DNA of 47,607 nucleotides from an uncultured Lactobacillus sp. (GTDB lineage Bacteria; Bacillota; Bacilli; Lactobacillales; Lactobacillaceae). The notes under the pieces are model-generated. The model was not told where the DNA came from. It was given only the letters and a program-made list of their open reading frames with translations, and searched no databases. Within the stretch, counting starts at the first letter, position 1. Each line of letters starts with the position of its first letter. Position numbers and translations under genes: made by a program. The stretch lies in assembly GCF_945290125.1 (NCBI RefSeq), contig NZ_CALYQV010000009.1, positions 1 through 47,607 on the forward strand, given 5' to 3'. Positions 25,727 to 34,997 of the stretch are shown here, piece by piece.

Positions 25727-26714
25727 ATTTAACAAGCAAAAATTAGTTGACAGTATGACTGGAGCTCTTAATTTAAGAACCCAAATTAACAATGTTATTG
25801 ATCCATTATTTAAAAAAGGAATAGATAATATATGCTGGCTGGGAATTGGAGGCACTTATGCTTCTGGAATGCAGGCTAATATTCACATGAAAGAAAAAAG
25901 TGCTCTAGAAACCTTTTATCAAAATGCGGCTGAATATGTTGTTACAGGTAATAAAAGAATTACCACAAAAACTTTGGTAATCATTTCTTCCGTTACGGGC
26001 AACACTAAAGAGATGGTTGATGCAGTAAAAAAGTTGAATAAAACTGGTGCTACAATTCTGGGCTTTATGGATAATCCTAAGGCTAACTTAGCTTCAATGT
26101 TAACATATTGTATTTCTTATCCTGAAAACGAACAGCTAAAATTTTTCATGGTAGGAGACCGTTTAATGTATTTAAATGGTGAATTCTCTGATTATGACGA
26201 ACTTTATCAGGAAATGGATGCTCATTTTGCTCAAGACATTGCAGACATTGAGGAAAATGCAGATAAATTTGCTGATAAATTTGCTGAAAAACACCATGAT
26301 GATGAAATTCATTATTTTGTCGGAGCAGGTAATCAATGGGGCGCCACTTATTCATATGCTATGTGTTACTGGGAAGAACAGCACTGGATTAGAACTAGAG
26401 CTGTTGAAGCAGCAGAATTTTTCCACGGTATGTTTGAAGTGGTTGATCGTGACACTCCTGTTACAGTTTATGTTGGCGAAGACAGTCAAAGGCAATTAAG
26501 TGTACGTGTTGCAAAATTTTTGCCAGAAATCTGTGGCAACTATACCATTATAGATTCTAAAGACTATGATTTACCCGGATTTTCAGAAAAATATCGTGGC
26601 ACCTTGTCACCATTTGTTTTCCATGCAATTAATAATAGAATTGATGTTCATATAGAGCACATTAACCGTCATCCAATGGATATTCGGCGTTACTACCGCT
26701 GCTTAGATTATTAA
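25719..26714 (+). CDS. SIS-domain sugar-phosphate deglycase/isomerase (FrlB/GfrF-like)
   Basis: A 331-residue protein with two SIS domains. The first has a phosphosugar loop (WLGIGGTYASG near residue 40 and ISSVTGNTKEM near 88-98). The second (from about residue 195) includes VEAAEFFHGMFEVVD, where FrlB has ESGEFRHGPLEIV with its catalytic Glu/His. The C-terminus RHPMDIRRYYRCLDY closely resembles the end of FrlB (HNPDERRYYGGLVEY, recalled). Deglycases of this group split 6-phosphorylated Amadori compounds into glucose-6-phosphate and an amine. GlmS-type isomerase or AgaS-like deaminase function is the alternative. Translationally coupled to the aldolase gene. Confidence 0.82.
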   Translation: MRKFNKQKLVDSMTGALNLRTQINNVIDPLFKKGIDNICWLGIGGTYASGMQANIHMKEKSALETFYQNAAEYVVTGNKRITTKTLVIISSVTGNTKEMVDAVKKLNKTGATILGFMDNPKANLASMLTYCISYPENEQLKFFMVGDRLMYLNGEFSDYDELYQEMDAHFAQDIADIEENADKFADKFAEKHHDDEIHYFVGAGNQWGATYSYAMCYWEEQHWIRTRAVEAAEFFHGMFEVVDRDTPVTVYVGEDSQRQLSVRVAKFLPEICGNYTIIDSKDYDLPGFSEKYRGTLSPFVFHAINNRIDVHIEHINRHPMDIRRYYRCLDY

Positions 26715-26731
26715 TTAGATAGAGCTAACTA

Positions 26732-27145
26732 ATGGTTGGAGTAATTATTTGTACGCATGGCAGTTCTGCCCCAGAAATATTAAAATCAGCAGAAATGATT
26801 TGTGGTAAACAGGAAAACTGCCTAACTGTAAATTTTGAAAACGGGGAATCTTTAGATCAGCTAAAAAAAGAGTTGAGTCAGAAAATTGATCGGTTGAGAG
26901 GGATAATTATTTGCCTAACAGATTTAAAAGGGGGCACACCGTTTAATACTTTAGTGGGCTTACTAAAGAAATATCCAGGAATAGAAATTATTACTGGTGT
27001 GAATACTCCAATGCTGCTTGAATTGTTTATCAATCGTGATCAATTAGAAAAGGAACAATTACTTTCCGCAATAATTGAGGCCGGTAAAAGTGGTGTTTAT
27101 CGCTATCAAAGTATCGAATCACCTATCCAAGATGATGAATTCTAA
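26732..27145 (+). CDS. PTS mannose-family EIIA component
   Basis: A 137-residue cytoplasmic protein of the EIIA-Man (fructose/mannose) family. The phospho-accepting His is H9 in VIICTHGSSAPEILKSAE. The conserved LTDLKGGTPFNT (about 62-73) lines the active site. It is a separate protein, not fused to EIIB. As the last gene of the operon it completes the four-component permease. It starts 17 bp after the deglycase gene with a weak ribosome binding site. Confidence 0.93.
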   Translation: MVGVIICTHGSSAPEILKSAEMICGKQENCLTVNFENGESLDQLKKELSQKIDRLRGIIICLTDLKGGTPFNTLVGLLKKYPGIEIITGVNTPMLLELFINRDQLEKEQLLSAIIEAGKSGVYRYQSIESPIQDDEF

Positions 27146-27152
27146 AATAATG

Positions 27153-27182
27153 AAGTATAGCAATTTTGCTATACTTTTTTTA
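27153..27182 (+). terminator. Terminator of the sigma-54 PTS operon
   Basis: AAGTATAGCAA (27153-27163) pairs with TTGCTATACTT (27166-27176), and six T follow. Confidence 0.9.
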
Positions 27183-27247
27183 TTAAAGGGTTTATAATTA
27201 GGCAAAACAAAAGTGAAAGGGCTTTAAAATTAAAGAAGGCGATAGTA

Positions 27248-27466
27248 ATGAGTAACTTTTTCAACGGCATAATATTCCAGAAAATTATGGGTGTCGTTTT
27301 GCTTTTGCTAGCTGGTTTTGAACTAATATCTAATTATAAATATACTAGAAGTATTCTACGAAATGGGACTAGTAATGGTTTTTCAATTTTGGCAATTGCT
27401 TTTGCTTTCTTTTTTGGGCTTGTTTTATTTTGTGGTGGAATTATTTGCTTGTTCTATCATTTTTAA
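27248..27466 (+). CDS. Small two-helix membrane protein (paralogue 1)
   Basis: A 72-residue hydrophobic protein of unknown function. Two predicted helices (about 8-30 and 45-70) flank a polar loop, YTRSILRNGTSNGFS. The loop and second helix match the next gene (YIHGILHKGTNNGFM), so the two are tandem paralogues. Reading frame, hydrophobicity pattern and paralogy support a real gene. No known domain recognised. Confidence 0.65.
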   Translation: MSNFFNGIIFQKIMGVVLLLLAGFELISNYKYTRSILRNGTSNGFSILAIAFAFFFGLVLFCGGIICLFYHF

Positions 27467-27567
27467 ATTTTGAATAGAAAAAAATTATAAGTTATTATCC
27501 ACTTTAATTTAAAAACGTGGTAAAATTATTGTATAGTATAGTTACTAGTTTAAAAGAGGGTGTTAAA

Positions 27568-27795
27568 ATGGCAAGCTTTTTAACAAGTGCAGCATTTTTA
27601 ATGATTATCGCTGCGATTATGATGGCTTTAGGGTCTTATCAAGTAGTTAATAGTGTCGTTTATATCCACGGAATTTTACATAAGGGTACTAATAATGGCT
27701 TTATGCCTTTGGCAATGTGGACTTCTTTAGTTATTGGTTTATCATTGTTAATTGTTGGTATTGCTGCAATTGTTTTAGCTTTTAAAGGCTTTTAA
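27568..27795 (+). CDS. Small two-helix membrane protein (paralogue 2)
   Basis: A 75-residue protein starting at ATG 27568, 7 bp after AGAGGG. The frame extends upstream to 27517, but that part lacks a ribosome binding site and is not hydrophobic like the paralogue. Two helices flank the loop HGILHKGTNNGF. Unknown function. The adjacent paralogue shares the G-T-(S/N)-N-G-F core, which may be the functional motif. Confidence 0.68.
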   Translation: MASFLTSAAFLMIIAAIMMALGSYQVVNSVVYIHGILHKGTNNGFMPLAMWTSLVIGLSLLIVGIAAIVLAFKGF

Positions 27796-27855
27796 GTAAG
27801 GCTATAACAGTTATCATTGTGAAATTAAATAGATACAATTGAACTATATTATGTA

Positions 27856-27900
27856 ATATACGTAGTCGCTAAAATCTTACCGGCCACGTATATTTTATTT
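27856..27900 (+). terminator. Probable terminator after the small membrane protein gene
   Basis: ATATACGT (27856-27863) pairs with ACGTATAT (27886-27893), followed by an interrupted T run. Confidence 0.55.
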
Positions 27901-27963
27901 TCAGGCAAAAAGTAAGCCTTCATTAAATTTTCTGAAAATAGTAGAAAAATTAATAGACTTATT

Positions 27964-27992
27964 AGTAAGCGCTATTTTAAAAGTGCTATAAT
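27964..27992 (+). promoter_or_regulatory. Promoter with cre-like operator for the EIIB-EIIA genes
   Basis: Extended -10 TGC-TATAAT (27984-27992). In the -35 region lies AGTAAGCGCTATTT (27964-27977), 12 of 14 matches to the CcpA cre consensus TGWAARCGYTWNCW. The position is right for repression. Confidence 0.68.
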
Positions 27993-28037
27993 AGAAGAAA
28001 TAAATATTAGGATACATTTTAGGAGGAAATTATTATT

Positions 28038-28373
28038 ATGGCAGAACAAACTATTATGCTTAATTGCAGTGCCGGAATGAGTACATCTTTATTGGTTACC
28101 AAAATGCAGCAGGCTGCAAAGGATCAAGGTATTGATGCAAATATTTTTGCATGCCCTGCTTCAGAAGCTTCTCAACATATTGAGCAAGATCATCCAGACT
28201 GCATTTTACTTGGGCCACAAATTCGGTACATGGAAGATGACTTTAAGAATAAGGTAAAAGGTCAAGGAAAAGATGGTAACGATATTCCTCTTGGAGTTAT
28301 TGATATGCGTTCATACGGTATGATGGACGGTAAGAAAGTATTGCAACAAGCTGAAGACTTGATTAACGGATAA
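28038..28373 (+). CDS. PTS lactose/cellobiose-family EIIB component
   Basis: A 111-residue phosphotransfer protein of the EIIB-cellobiose/chitobiose type. The phosphorylated cysteine is C10 in IMLNCSAGMSTSLL. LLGPQIRYM (about 57-65) is a family motif. AGGAGG lies upstream. It is followed after 10 bp by EIIA, but the matching EIIC is 4 kb away beyond an aldo/keto reductase and a convergent glucosidase. A cre-like site covers the promoter, so CcpA repression is expected. Confidence 0.94.
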   Translation: MAEQTIMLNCSAGMSTSLLVTKMQQAAKDQGIDANIFACPASEASQHIEQDHPDCILLGPQIRYMEDDFKNKVKGQGKDGNDIPLGVIDMRSYGMMDGKKVLQQAEDLING

Positions 28374-28383
28374 GGGGATAACC

Positions 28384-28755
28384 ATGGCAGAAAAACAAAC
28401 ACCTGAACAGAAAGAACAAGAAACTTTAGAAGCAGCTATGGGCCTTATTGCCAATGGTGGTAATGCTAAAAGTCTTGCATTTGAAGCTATCAGACTTGCT
28501 AAAAAAGGCGACATTGCAGGTGCTAGAGCTAAGCTGGAAGAATCCGATAAATCTCTTAACGAAGCACATAATTCTCAAACTGGAATGCTCACCAAAGAAG
28601 CTCAAGGAGACCATACAAAAGTTACTCTGCTTGTTGTTCATTCACAAGATCATTTGATGAATGCTATTACATTTAGAGATTTAGCTGGGGAAATGGTTGA
28701 TCTTTATGAAAAGCTTTTTAATGCGAATGTATTAAAGAAAGAAGCAGACAAATAG
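28384..28755 (+). CDS. PTS lactose/cellobiose-family EIIA component
   Basis: A 123-residue helical protein of the EIIA-Lac family. The phospho-His is H86 in LLVVHSQDHLMNAI, and the start of the domain (GLIANGGNAKSLAFEA) is typical. It has an N-terminal charged extension of about 12 residues. It shares an operon with EIIB. Together with the EIIC at 32148 and the 6-phospho-beta-glucosidase it should take up and hydrolyse cellobiose or another beta-glucoside. Confidence 0.94.
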   Translation: MAEKQTPEQKEQETLEAAMGLIANGGNAKSLAFEAIRLAKKGDIAGARAKLEESDKSLNEAHNSQTGMLTKEAQGDHTKVTLLVVHSQDHLMNAITFRDLAGEMVDLYEKLFNANVLKKEADK

Positions 28756-28923
28756 ACTTAATGAACAAAAGCAAATTGATTAATTTGTAAACGATACTGT
28801 TTTTGTAAAACGAGGCGTGGTTAGTTAATCGTGATGAATTTTTGCCCTTGTCTTAATTAGGTGAGTTTTATAATTATACTTTCTTACATTGAGTATTTTA
28901 GATCCATTATTTGGAAGTGAAAT

Positions 28924-29867
28924 ATGAAACAAGTAAAAATAGGTAAAAGTGATGTTTATACCAGTAAATTAGGTTTAGGGACGAATAAAGTCGGAGGACA
29001 TAATCTGTTTAATAATTTAAACGAAAAAGATGGATATGACCTCCTGCGAGAAGCACTAAATCTAGGAATTAATTTCTTAGACACAGCCTATGTCTATGGT
29101 CTTGGTAGATCAGAAGAAATTATTGGTGATGTTTTGCAAGATTATGATCGTTCGAAAGTTATAATTGCCACTAAAGCTGCCCAAGATAAGTCGCAGGATA
29201 TGGCCATTAATAACAGTGCTGAGTTTATTAAAAAAGCAGTTGACGAAGCATTATCACGACTGAAGACCGATTACATTGATATTTTTTATTTGCATTTTCC
29301 GGATAAAGAAACGCCTAAAGATGAAGCAGTCGAAACTCTGTCCGATTTAGGAAAAAAGCAGGAAAAATAAGAGCAATTGGTGTTTCTAATTTTTCATTGG
29401 ATCAAATTAAAGAAGCTAATAAAAACGGTAAAGTTGATATTGTTGAAGATCAATTCAGTTTGGTTCACCAATCTCCAGTTAAAGAAGAATTAAAGTATTT
29501 ACAGGAAAATAATATTTCCTTTGTGCCATTTTTCCCACTGGCTTCAGGACTGTTAACAGGTAAATACGCTCTAGCTGACTGGGACAAGTTTAAAAATAGT
29601 GATGGTGGACAGCTACTAGGTAATTTGGACAAGAAACAATATGATAAAGCAATTACGGGAATTGATGGGATTAGAAAGATCGCTGAAGATCATCAAGCAA
29701 CTGTTACGCAAATTGTATTGGCTTGGTACATGGCAAATCCTGCAATAAATGTTGTGATTCCTGGAGCTCGTAATGCTGCCCAAGTTAGAAGTAACGCTGC
29801 AGCACTGAAGGTTGAATTGTCTCCAAGTGAATTTGAGCAAATTGATCACTTATTCAGTAGCTTTTGA
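28924..29867 (+). pseudogene. Aldo/keto reductase, frameshifted at an A6 run
   Basis: Two frames encode one aldo/keto reductase of about 314 residues. The N-terminal part has NFLDTAYVYGLGRSEEIIG (catalytic Asp and Tyr), a Lys in VIIATKAAQ and a His in FYLHFPD. It runs to a stop at 29368. The C-terminal part, in the -1 frame, continues AGKIRAIGVSNFSLDQI and ends with the NADP-site pattern VIPGARNAAQVRSNAA. The shift lies at A6G (29352-29358), read in the zero frame as A-AAA-AAG, a canonical -1 slippery heptamer. One missing A (or a sequencing error) explains it equally well. The gene lies inside the beta-glucoside region but need not belong to it. Confidence 0.82.
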
Positions 29868-29900
29868 TAGTAAAAGTACATAGTCTAATTTTTAAAGTCT

Positions 29901-29944
29901 AAAAAAATACACGATTTCCAATAAATTGGCATCGTGTATTTTTT
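29901..29944. terminator. Bidirectional terminator between the aldo/keto reductase gene and the glucosidase gene
   Basis: ATACACGAT (29907-29915) pairs with ATCGTGTAT (29931-29939), with inner CCAA/TTGG. An A tract on one side and a T tract on the other serve convergent genes. Confidence 0.88.
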
Positions 29945-29960
29945 ATGTTTTACTATTAGT

Positions 29961-31445
<1,485 letters not shown>

Positions 31446-31450
31446 GCTAT

Positions 31451-31479
31451 ATTTTATACAATTGCTACCTAATCTTCAA
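31451..31479 (-). promoter_or_regulatory. Promoter of the glucosidase gene
   Basis: On the minus strand, TTGAAG (31479-31474), 17 bp, TAAAAT (31456-31451). The cre site follows 5 bp downstream. Confidence 0.6.
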
Positions 31480-31554
31480 GTAACATTAACACTAGCTTTA
31501 TTGCAAAAAAAAAGGCTATAATTGTTAATATAATATCGTAAAGGACTGGAAAAT

Positions 31555-32058
31555 ATGACAAGCAAATCTTCTAATCAAAGTGATGTTGAGCGTAAAAAGC
31601 ATGAAGATAGTATCAAATATCTTTATTTTAGCCGTTATTTAATGGTTCGTTATAGCATAGTCATCTTTCTCTTTGCCAATCTGTTTTGGTTGTTAATTTT
31701 AGTTGAATACCAGAAATTACCGGGAATAATTTTAGCTGGTTTAATGACTATTTTGTCCGGAATTGCTGCCATCGAACAGCTGACTAAAATGCATAATCGC
31801 AAGAGCGATGTGCCGATTACCAGAATTTATTTATGGATTCAAATTATTGTTAATTTATTGCTGGCTTGCAGTTTATTTATACCTTTCAAAAAACAAATTC
31901 TACCCTTTATCACTGATCAAAATTCAGTCTACTTTATGGTTGCGTTTCTTTTAGCGGGTATTTTGCTGGCTTATTTTTGTGAGCGCAGAATACATAATAT
32001 TAATATTGGAAAAGATAAATATTTGAATGCTATTAAGGCAGTAGAAAAAAATAAATAG
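31555..32058 (+). CDS. Membrane protein of unknown function, linked to the beta-glucoside PTS
   Basis: A 167-residue protein. It has a charged N-terminus (about 1-30), four predicted helices (about 33-52, 55-75, 90-108 and 123-141) and a short charged C-terminus. I do not recognise a domain. AAGGA lies ahead of the ATG. It is transcribed away from the glucosidase gene and 89 bp ahead of EIIC, so it is probably part of the same regulon, but a cre-like site between it and EIIC suggests a separate promoter for EIIC. Confidence 0.75.
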   Translation: MTSKSSNQSDVERKKHEDSIKYLYFSRYLMVRYSIVIFLFANLFWLLILVEYQKLPGIILAGLMTILSGIAAIEQLTKMHNRKSDVPITRIYLWIQIIVNLLLACSLFIPFKKQILPFITDQNSVYFMVAFLLAGILLAYFCERRIHNINIGKDKYLNAIKAVEKNK

Positions 32059-32070
32059 TTGCATTTTTTA

Positions 32071-32084
32071 TGATTACGCTTACA
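32071..32084 (+). promoter_or_regulatory. cre-like site ahead of the EIIC gene
   Basis: TGATTACGCTTACA matches 12 of 14 positions of TGWAARCGYTWNCW. It lies 64 bp before the EIIC start. Confidence 0.68.
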
Positions 32085-32147
32085 ATAATTATTATAGTCA
32101 ATTAATTATGGTTGATTAATAATAATTATTTAGAGGGAGTATTTTTT

Positions 32148-33512
32148 ATGGCTGGAACAAATAAAAAACCAATAAAAGATCGAATTGCTGAGGTGGCAGG
32201 TAAGTTTGCTGCAACGCGGTTCGTCAGGGCTATTATGGACGCCGGTTATAGTGTGATTTCATTTTCCATTATTGGATCCATTTTCTTGATTTTGACAGTG
32301 TTGCCGAAAGCTATACCTGTTCCCGGATTTGCTGCTTGGTATGCGGGGACAATAGGACGTTTTACTAACCTGTTTCAGTCCGTTTACAACGCCACGATGG
32401 GTATTATTGCGCTGGTTTTCTCAGGTACTTTTGCTTATTCCTATACCAAGATTTATCGTGATGAAGAACACTTAAGTTTAATTCCTATTGATGGCTTAAT
32501 GATGTTTTTAATGGGTTTCTTCATTACTGTTGCTGAATTAGTATGGAAAAACGGTAGAGTTGAATTTATAACTTTATTTACTAAAGATAAAATGATTGCT
32601 GGAGGTTACCAAGCTTCTCCATTAGCTGGTATTTACCGTATCGGTGCTGTCGGTATTTTTATCGGTCTGGTTGTAGCTTGGATAACGGTACAAATATACC
32701 GCTTTACTATTAAACATAACTGGCAAATAAAAATGCCGGATTCAGTACCATCAGGTGTTGCAAACTCCTTTAGTGCAATGATTCCAGGCTTTTGCGTTGC
32801 TGTAGTTATGTCAGCGATAAATATGGCTTTAGTTATGGCTGGGACTGACTTATTCAACGTTCTGTTTATTCCATTCTCATTTATTAGTGATATTGCTGAT
32901 ACTTGGTGGGGCTTTTTAATCATTCTTTTCCTTATTCACTTCTTATGGTGGTTTGGAATTCATGGTGCAACGATTATCAGCTCCTTCTATTCACCAATTG
33001 TTTTAGCTAATATGCAAGCTAATGTTAATCAAGGTGCTCACCACGTTTTTGCGGGTGAAATCTTAAATGCCTTTGTTACAATTGGTGGTTCTGGTGCTAC
33101 CTTGGGTGTCGCTATTTGGCTGGTATTACGGGCACGTTCGACACAGTTAAAAGAATTAGGTAAAGTTGAAATTGTGCCAGCTGTTTTCAATATCAACGAA
33201 CCAATTCTTTTCGGTCTGCCAATTGTGTATAATATTGATTTGTTTATACCATTTATTTGTGCACCTATGGCTTCAGGTCTGGTAGCTTATTTAGCAATTG
33301 CCGCAAAGATTGTTCCGGTCATCATAGTACAACAGCCTTGGCCAACACCTGTTGGTTTAGGTGGTTATCTTGCTACTACAAGTTGGCAAGGAGGAATTTT
33401 GGCGATAATATGTGCTATAGTAGCGTTTCTAATCTGGTACCCGTTCATTAAGCATTATGATAATGTTACTCTCAAGAATGAAAGGAATAACGCAACTCCT
33501 GATGCTGCTTAA
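32148..33512 (+). CDS. PTS lactose/cellobiose-family EIIC permease
   Basis: A 454-residue polytopic permease. About ten hydrophobic segments are visible. The conserved region WWFGIHGATIISSFYSPI (about 267-284) and the family motif FNINEPILFGLPIVYNI (about 349-365), containing the substrate-binding Glu, identify EIIC of the lactose/cellobiose class. The start at ATG 32148 has AGAGGGAG 8 bp ahead; an in-frame TTG at 32112 has none. Its EIIB and EIIA partners are encoded at 28038-28755. Confidence 0.93.
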   Translation: MAGTNKKPIKDRIAEVAGKFAATRFVRAIMDAGYSVISFSIIGSIFLILTVLPKAIPVPGFAAWYAGTIGRFTNLFQSVYNATMGIIALVFSGTFAYSYTKIYRDEEHLSLIPIDGLMMFLMGFFITVAELVWKNGRVEFITLFTKDKMIAGGYQASPLAGIYRIGAVGIFIGLVVAWITVQIYRFTIKHNWQIKMPDSVPSGVANSFSAMIPGFCVAVVMSAINMALVMAGTDLFNVLFIPFSFISDIADTWWGFLIILFLIHFLWWFGIHGATIISSFYSPIVLANMQANVNQGAHHVFAGEILNAFVTIGGSGATLGVAIWLVLRARSTQLKELGKVEIVPAVFNINEPILFGLPIVYNIDLFIPFICAPMASGLVAYLAIAAKIVPVIIVQQPWPTPVGLGGYLATTSWQGGILAIICAIVAFLIWYPFIKHYDNVTLKNERNNATPDAA

Positions 33513-33552
33513 TACTAAATTAAAAAAATACTAAACAATATTTTAGTATTAA
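33509..33552. repeat. Long inverted repeat between EIIC and dps
   Basis: TTAATACTAAA (33509-33519) and TTTAGTATTAA (33542-33552) form an 11-bp perfect inverted repeat. A further AATACTAAA copy lies at about 33527-33535. It begins at the EIIC stop codon and touches the dps cre site; it could be a terminator without a U tract or an operator. Confidence 0.55.
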
Positions 33553-33572
33553 GAGCGCTTACTCGTTATAAT
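33550..33572 (+). promoter_or_regulatory. dps promoter with cre-like site
   Basis: TAAGAGCGCTTACT (33550-33563) matches 12 of 14 cre positions and is followed by TATAAT (33567-33572). The cre-like site fills the -35/-10 spacer. Confidence 0.6.
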
Positions 33573-33612
33573 AAAAGTGTAGTCGTATTATCTGAATGTG
33601 GAGGAATTTTTT

Positions 33613-34083
33613 ATGAAATATCCAAAAACCAAAGAAGTTTTAAACCAATTAGTTGCTGATCTGACACAACTGCATATGGTTGTTCATCAACACCATTGGT
33701 ATATGCGTGGTAATCGCTTTTTGAAATTACACCCATACCTTGATAAAGTAATGGATGAATTAGCTGATCAATTGGATCAGGTTTCAGAGCGTCTAATTAC
33801 CCTCGATGGTTCTCCAGTTTCTACACTAAGCGAAATAGCAGCTAAAACTAAGATTCCCGATGAAAAAGGTAATTGGAATGAAACTATTGACGAGCGTTAT
33901 GCAAAAATTATTGCTGATTACCATTACCTTGATCAACTATATGAAGAAGGAATCAAAGTCAGTGATGAAGAGGGAGATTACTCAACAAATGATATGCTGA
34001 CTGGCTTCCACTCAGATGTTGAAAAACGTATTTGGATGATGTCTGGTGAAATTAACAAGGCTCCTGAAATTGATCCTGAATAA
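33613..34083 (+). CDS. dps: Dps-family DNA-binding ferritin-like protein
   Basis: A 156-residue four-helix-bundle protein of the Dps family, which forms dodecamers that oxidise and store iron and protect DNA. The inter-subunit ferroxidase ligands can be placed: His in VHQHHWYMRG (about 31) and Asp/Glu in DELADQLDQVSERL (about 55-68). The start is ATG 33613 behind GGAGGA with 7-bp spacing; an in-frame GTG at 33598 would overlap that site. No long Lys-rich N-terminal tail, so DNA binding may be weak. Confidence 0.92.
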   Translation: MKYPKTKEVLNQLVADLTQLHMVVHQHHWYMRGNRFLKLHPYLDKVMDELADQLDQVSERLITLDGSPVSTLSEIAAKTKIPDEKGNWNETIDERYAKIIADYHYLDQLYEEGIKVSDEEGDYSTNDMLTGFHSDVEKRIWMMSGEINKAPEIDPE

Positions 34084-34095
34084 TAAATAAAATTC

Positions 34096-34122
34096 AAAAA
34101 GCAGTCCATGACTGCTTTTTTT
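34096..34122 (+). terminator. Terminator after dps
   Basis: AAAAAGCAGT (34096-34105) pairs with ACTGCTTTTT (34111-34120), followed by more T. Confidence 0.9.
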
Positions 34123-34145
34123 ATGTCCTGTTATTCTGCTATTTT

Positions 34146-34154
34146 TGCTATAAT
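34146..34154 (+). promoter_or_regulatory. Extended -10 promoter of rpiA
   Basis: TGC-TATAAT, an extended -10, lies 46 bp ahead of the start. The -35 is weak. Confidence 0.55.
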
Positions 34155-34200
34155 GAATTTGAACTACTGGTTAATAATTTGATTTTAGAAAGCACGGATC

Positions 34201-34890
34201 ATGGATAAAGAAGAACAGGATAGGTTAAAAAAACTAGCTGCTGTAAAAGCTGCTGAATTAGTTAAGCCGAAAATGAAATTGGGAGTCGGAACCGGCTCTA
34301 CAGTCGCTTTTTTAATTGCTGAATTAGGCAGAAGAAAAAAAGAAGGGCTTAATCTAGCAGCAGTGGTGACAACTTCGAGTAGAAGTAAAAAACAGCTGGA
34401 AAGTTATGGCTTCCATGTTGCTGAATTGGCAACTGTGGACCAACTTGACGTAACTATTGATGGTGCAGACAGAATAGCCGCTAATTTTGATGGCATCAAA
34501 GGTGGTGGCGGAGCCTTAACTATGGAAAAAAATGTTGCGGTTAATTCACGCCAAGTAGTTTGGATTGTGGATGAATCTAAAATGGTTGACCACCTTAGCG
34601 GCTTTCCATTACCAGTTGAAGTTTTGCCAATTTCGTGTGTGCAAAACTTCAAACTTTTTCAGGCTGAAGGACTGAATCCTCAATGGCGGATGTCTGGAAA
34701 TAAGCGTTTTGTCACTCATTATGGTAATTATATTATTGACTTAAACATTGATCCTATTCCGGTTCCTAGCGGCTTAGCTGATTATCTGGATCATACTGTA
34801 GGTGTTGTTGAGCATGGCCTATTCTTAGGAATGTGCAATGAAGTTATTATTGCTCATGCTGATGGCAATATTGAAGACCGCAAAAAATAA
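34201..34890 (+). CDS. rpiA: Ribose-5-phosphate isomerase A
   Basis: A 229-residue enzyme interconverting ribose-5-phosphate and ribulose-5-phosphate. Active-site motifs: VGTGSTVAF (about 29-37), TIDGADRI with the catalytic Asp (about 83-90), KGGGGALTMEK with the catalytic Glu and Lys (about 100-110), and C-terminal VGVVEHGLF. It lies ahead of a nucleoside hydrolase, but a terminator separates them. In this neighbourhood it would feed ribose phosphate from nucleosides to the phosphoketolase encoded 3 kb downstream. Confidence 0.95.
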   Translation: MDKEEQDRLKKLAAVKAAELVKPKMKLGVGTGSTVAFLIAELGRRKKEGLNLAAVVTTSSRSKKQLESYGFHVAELATVDQLDVTIDGADRIAANFDGIKGGGGALTMEKNVAVNSRQVVWIVDESKMVDHLSGFPLPVEVLPISCVQNFKLFQAEGLNPQWRMSGNKRFVTHYGNYIIDLNIDPIPVPSGLADYLDHTVGVVEHGLFLGMCNEVIIAHADGNIEDRKK

Positions 34891-34898
34891 ATTTACGA

Positions 34899-34935
34899 GT
34901 TAGCCTAAGATTTTGTTTTTGGCTAACTTTTTTTT
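34899..34935 (+). terminator. Terminator after rpiA
   Basis: GTTAGCC (34899-34905) pairs with GGCTAAC (34921-34927), followed by eight T. Confidence 0.9.
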
Positions 34936-34997
34936 AAGAGCAACTGGAAGCTAAATTTGGTATCATAGTGCTATAACGATTTTAAAAGAGGATTCTT

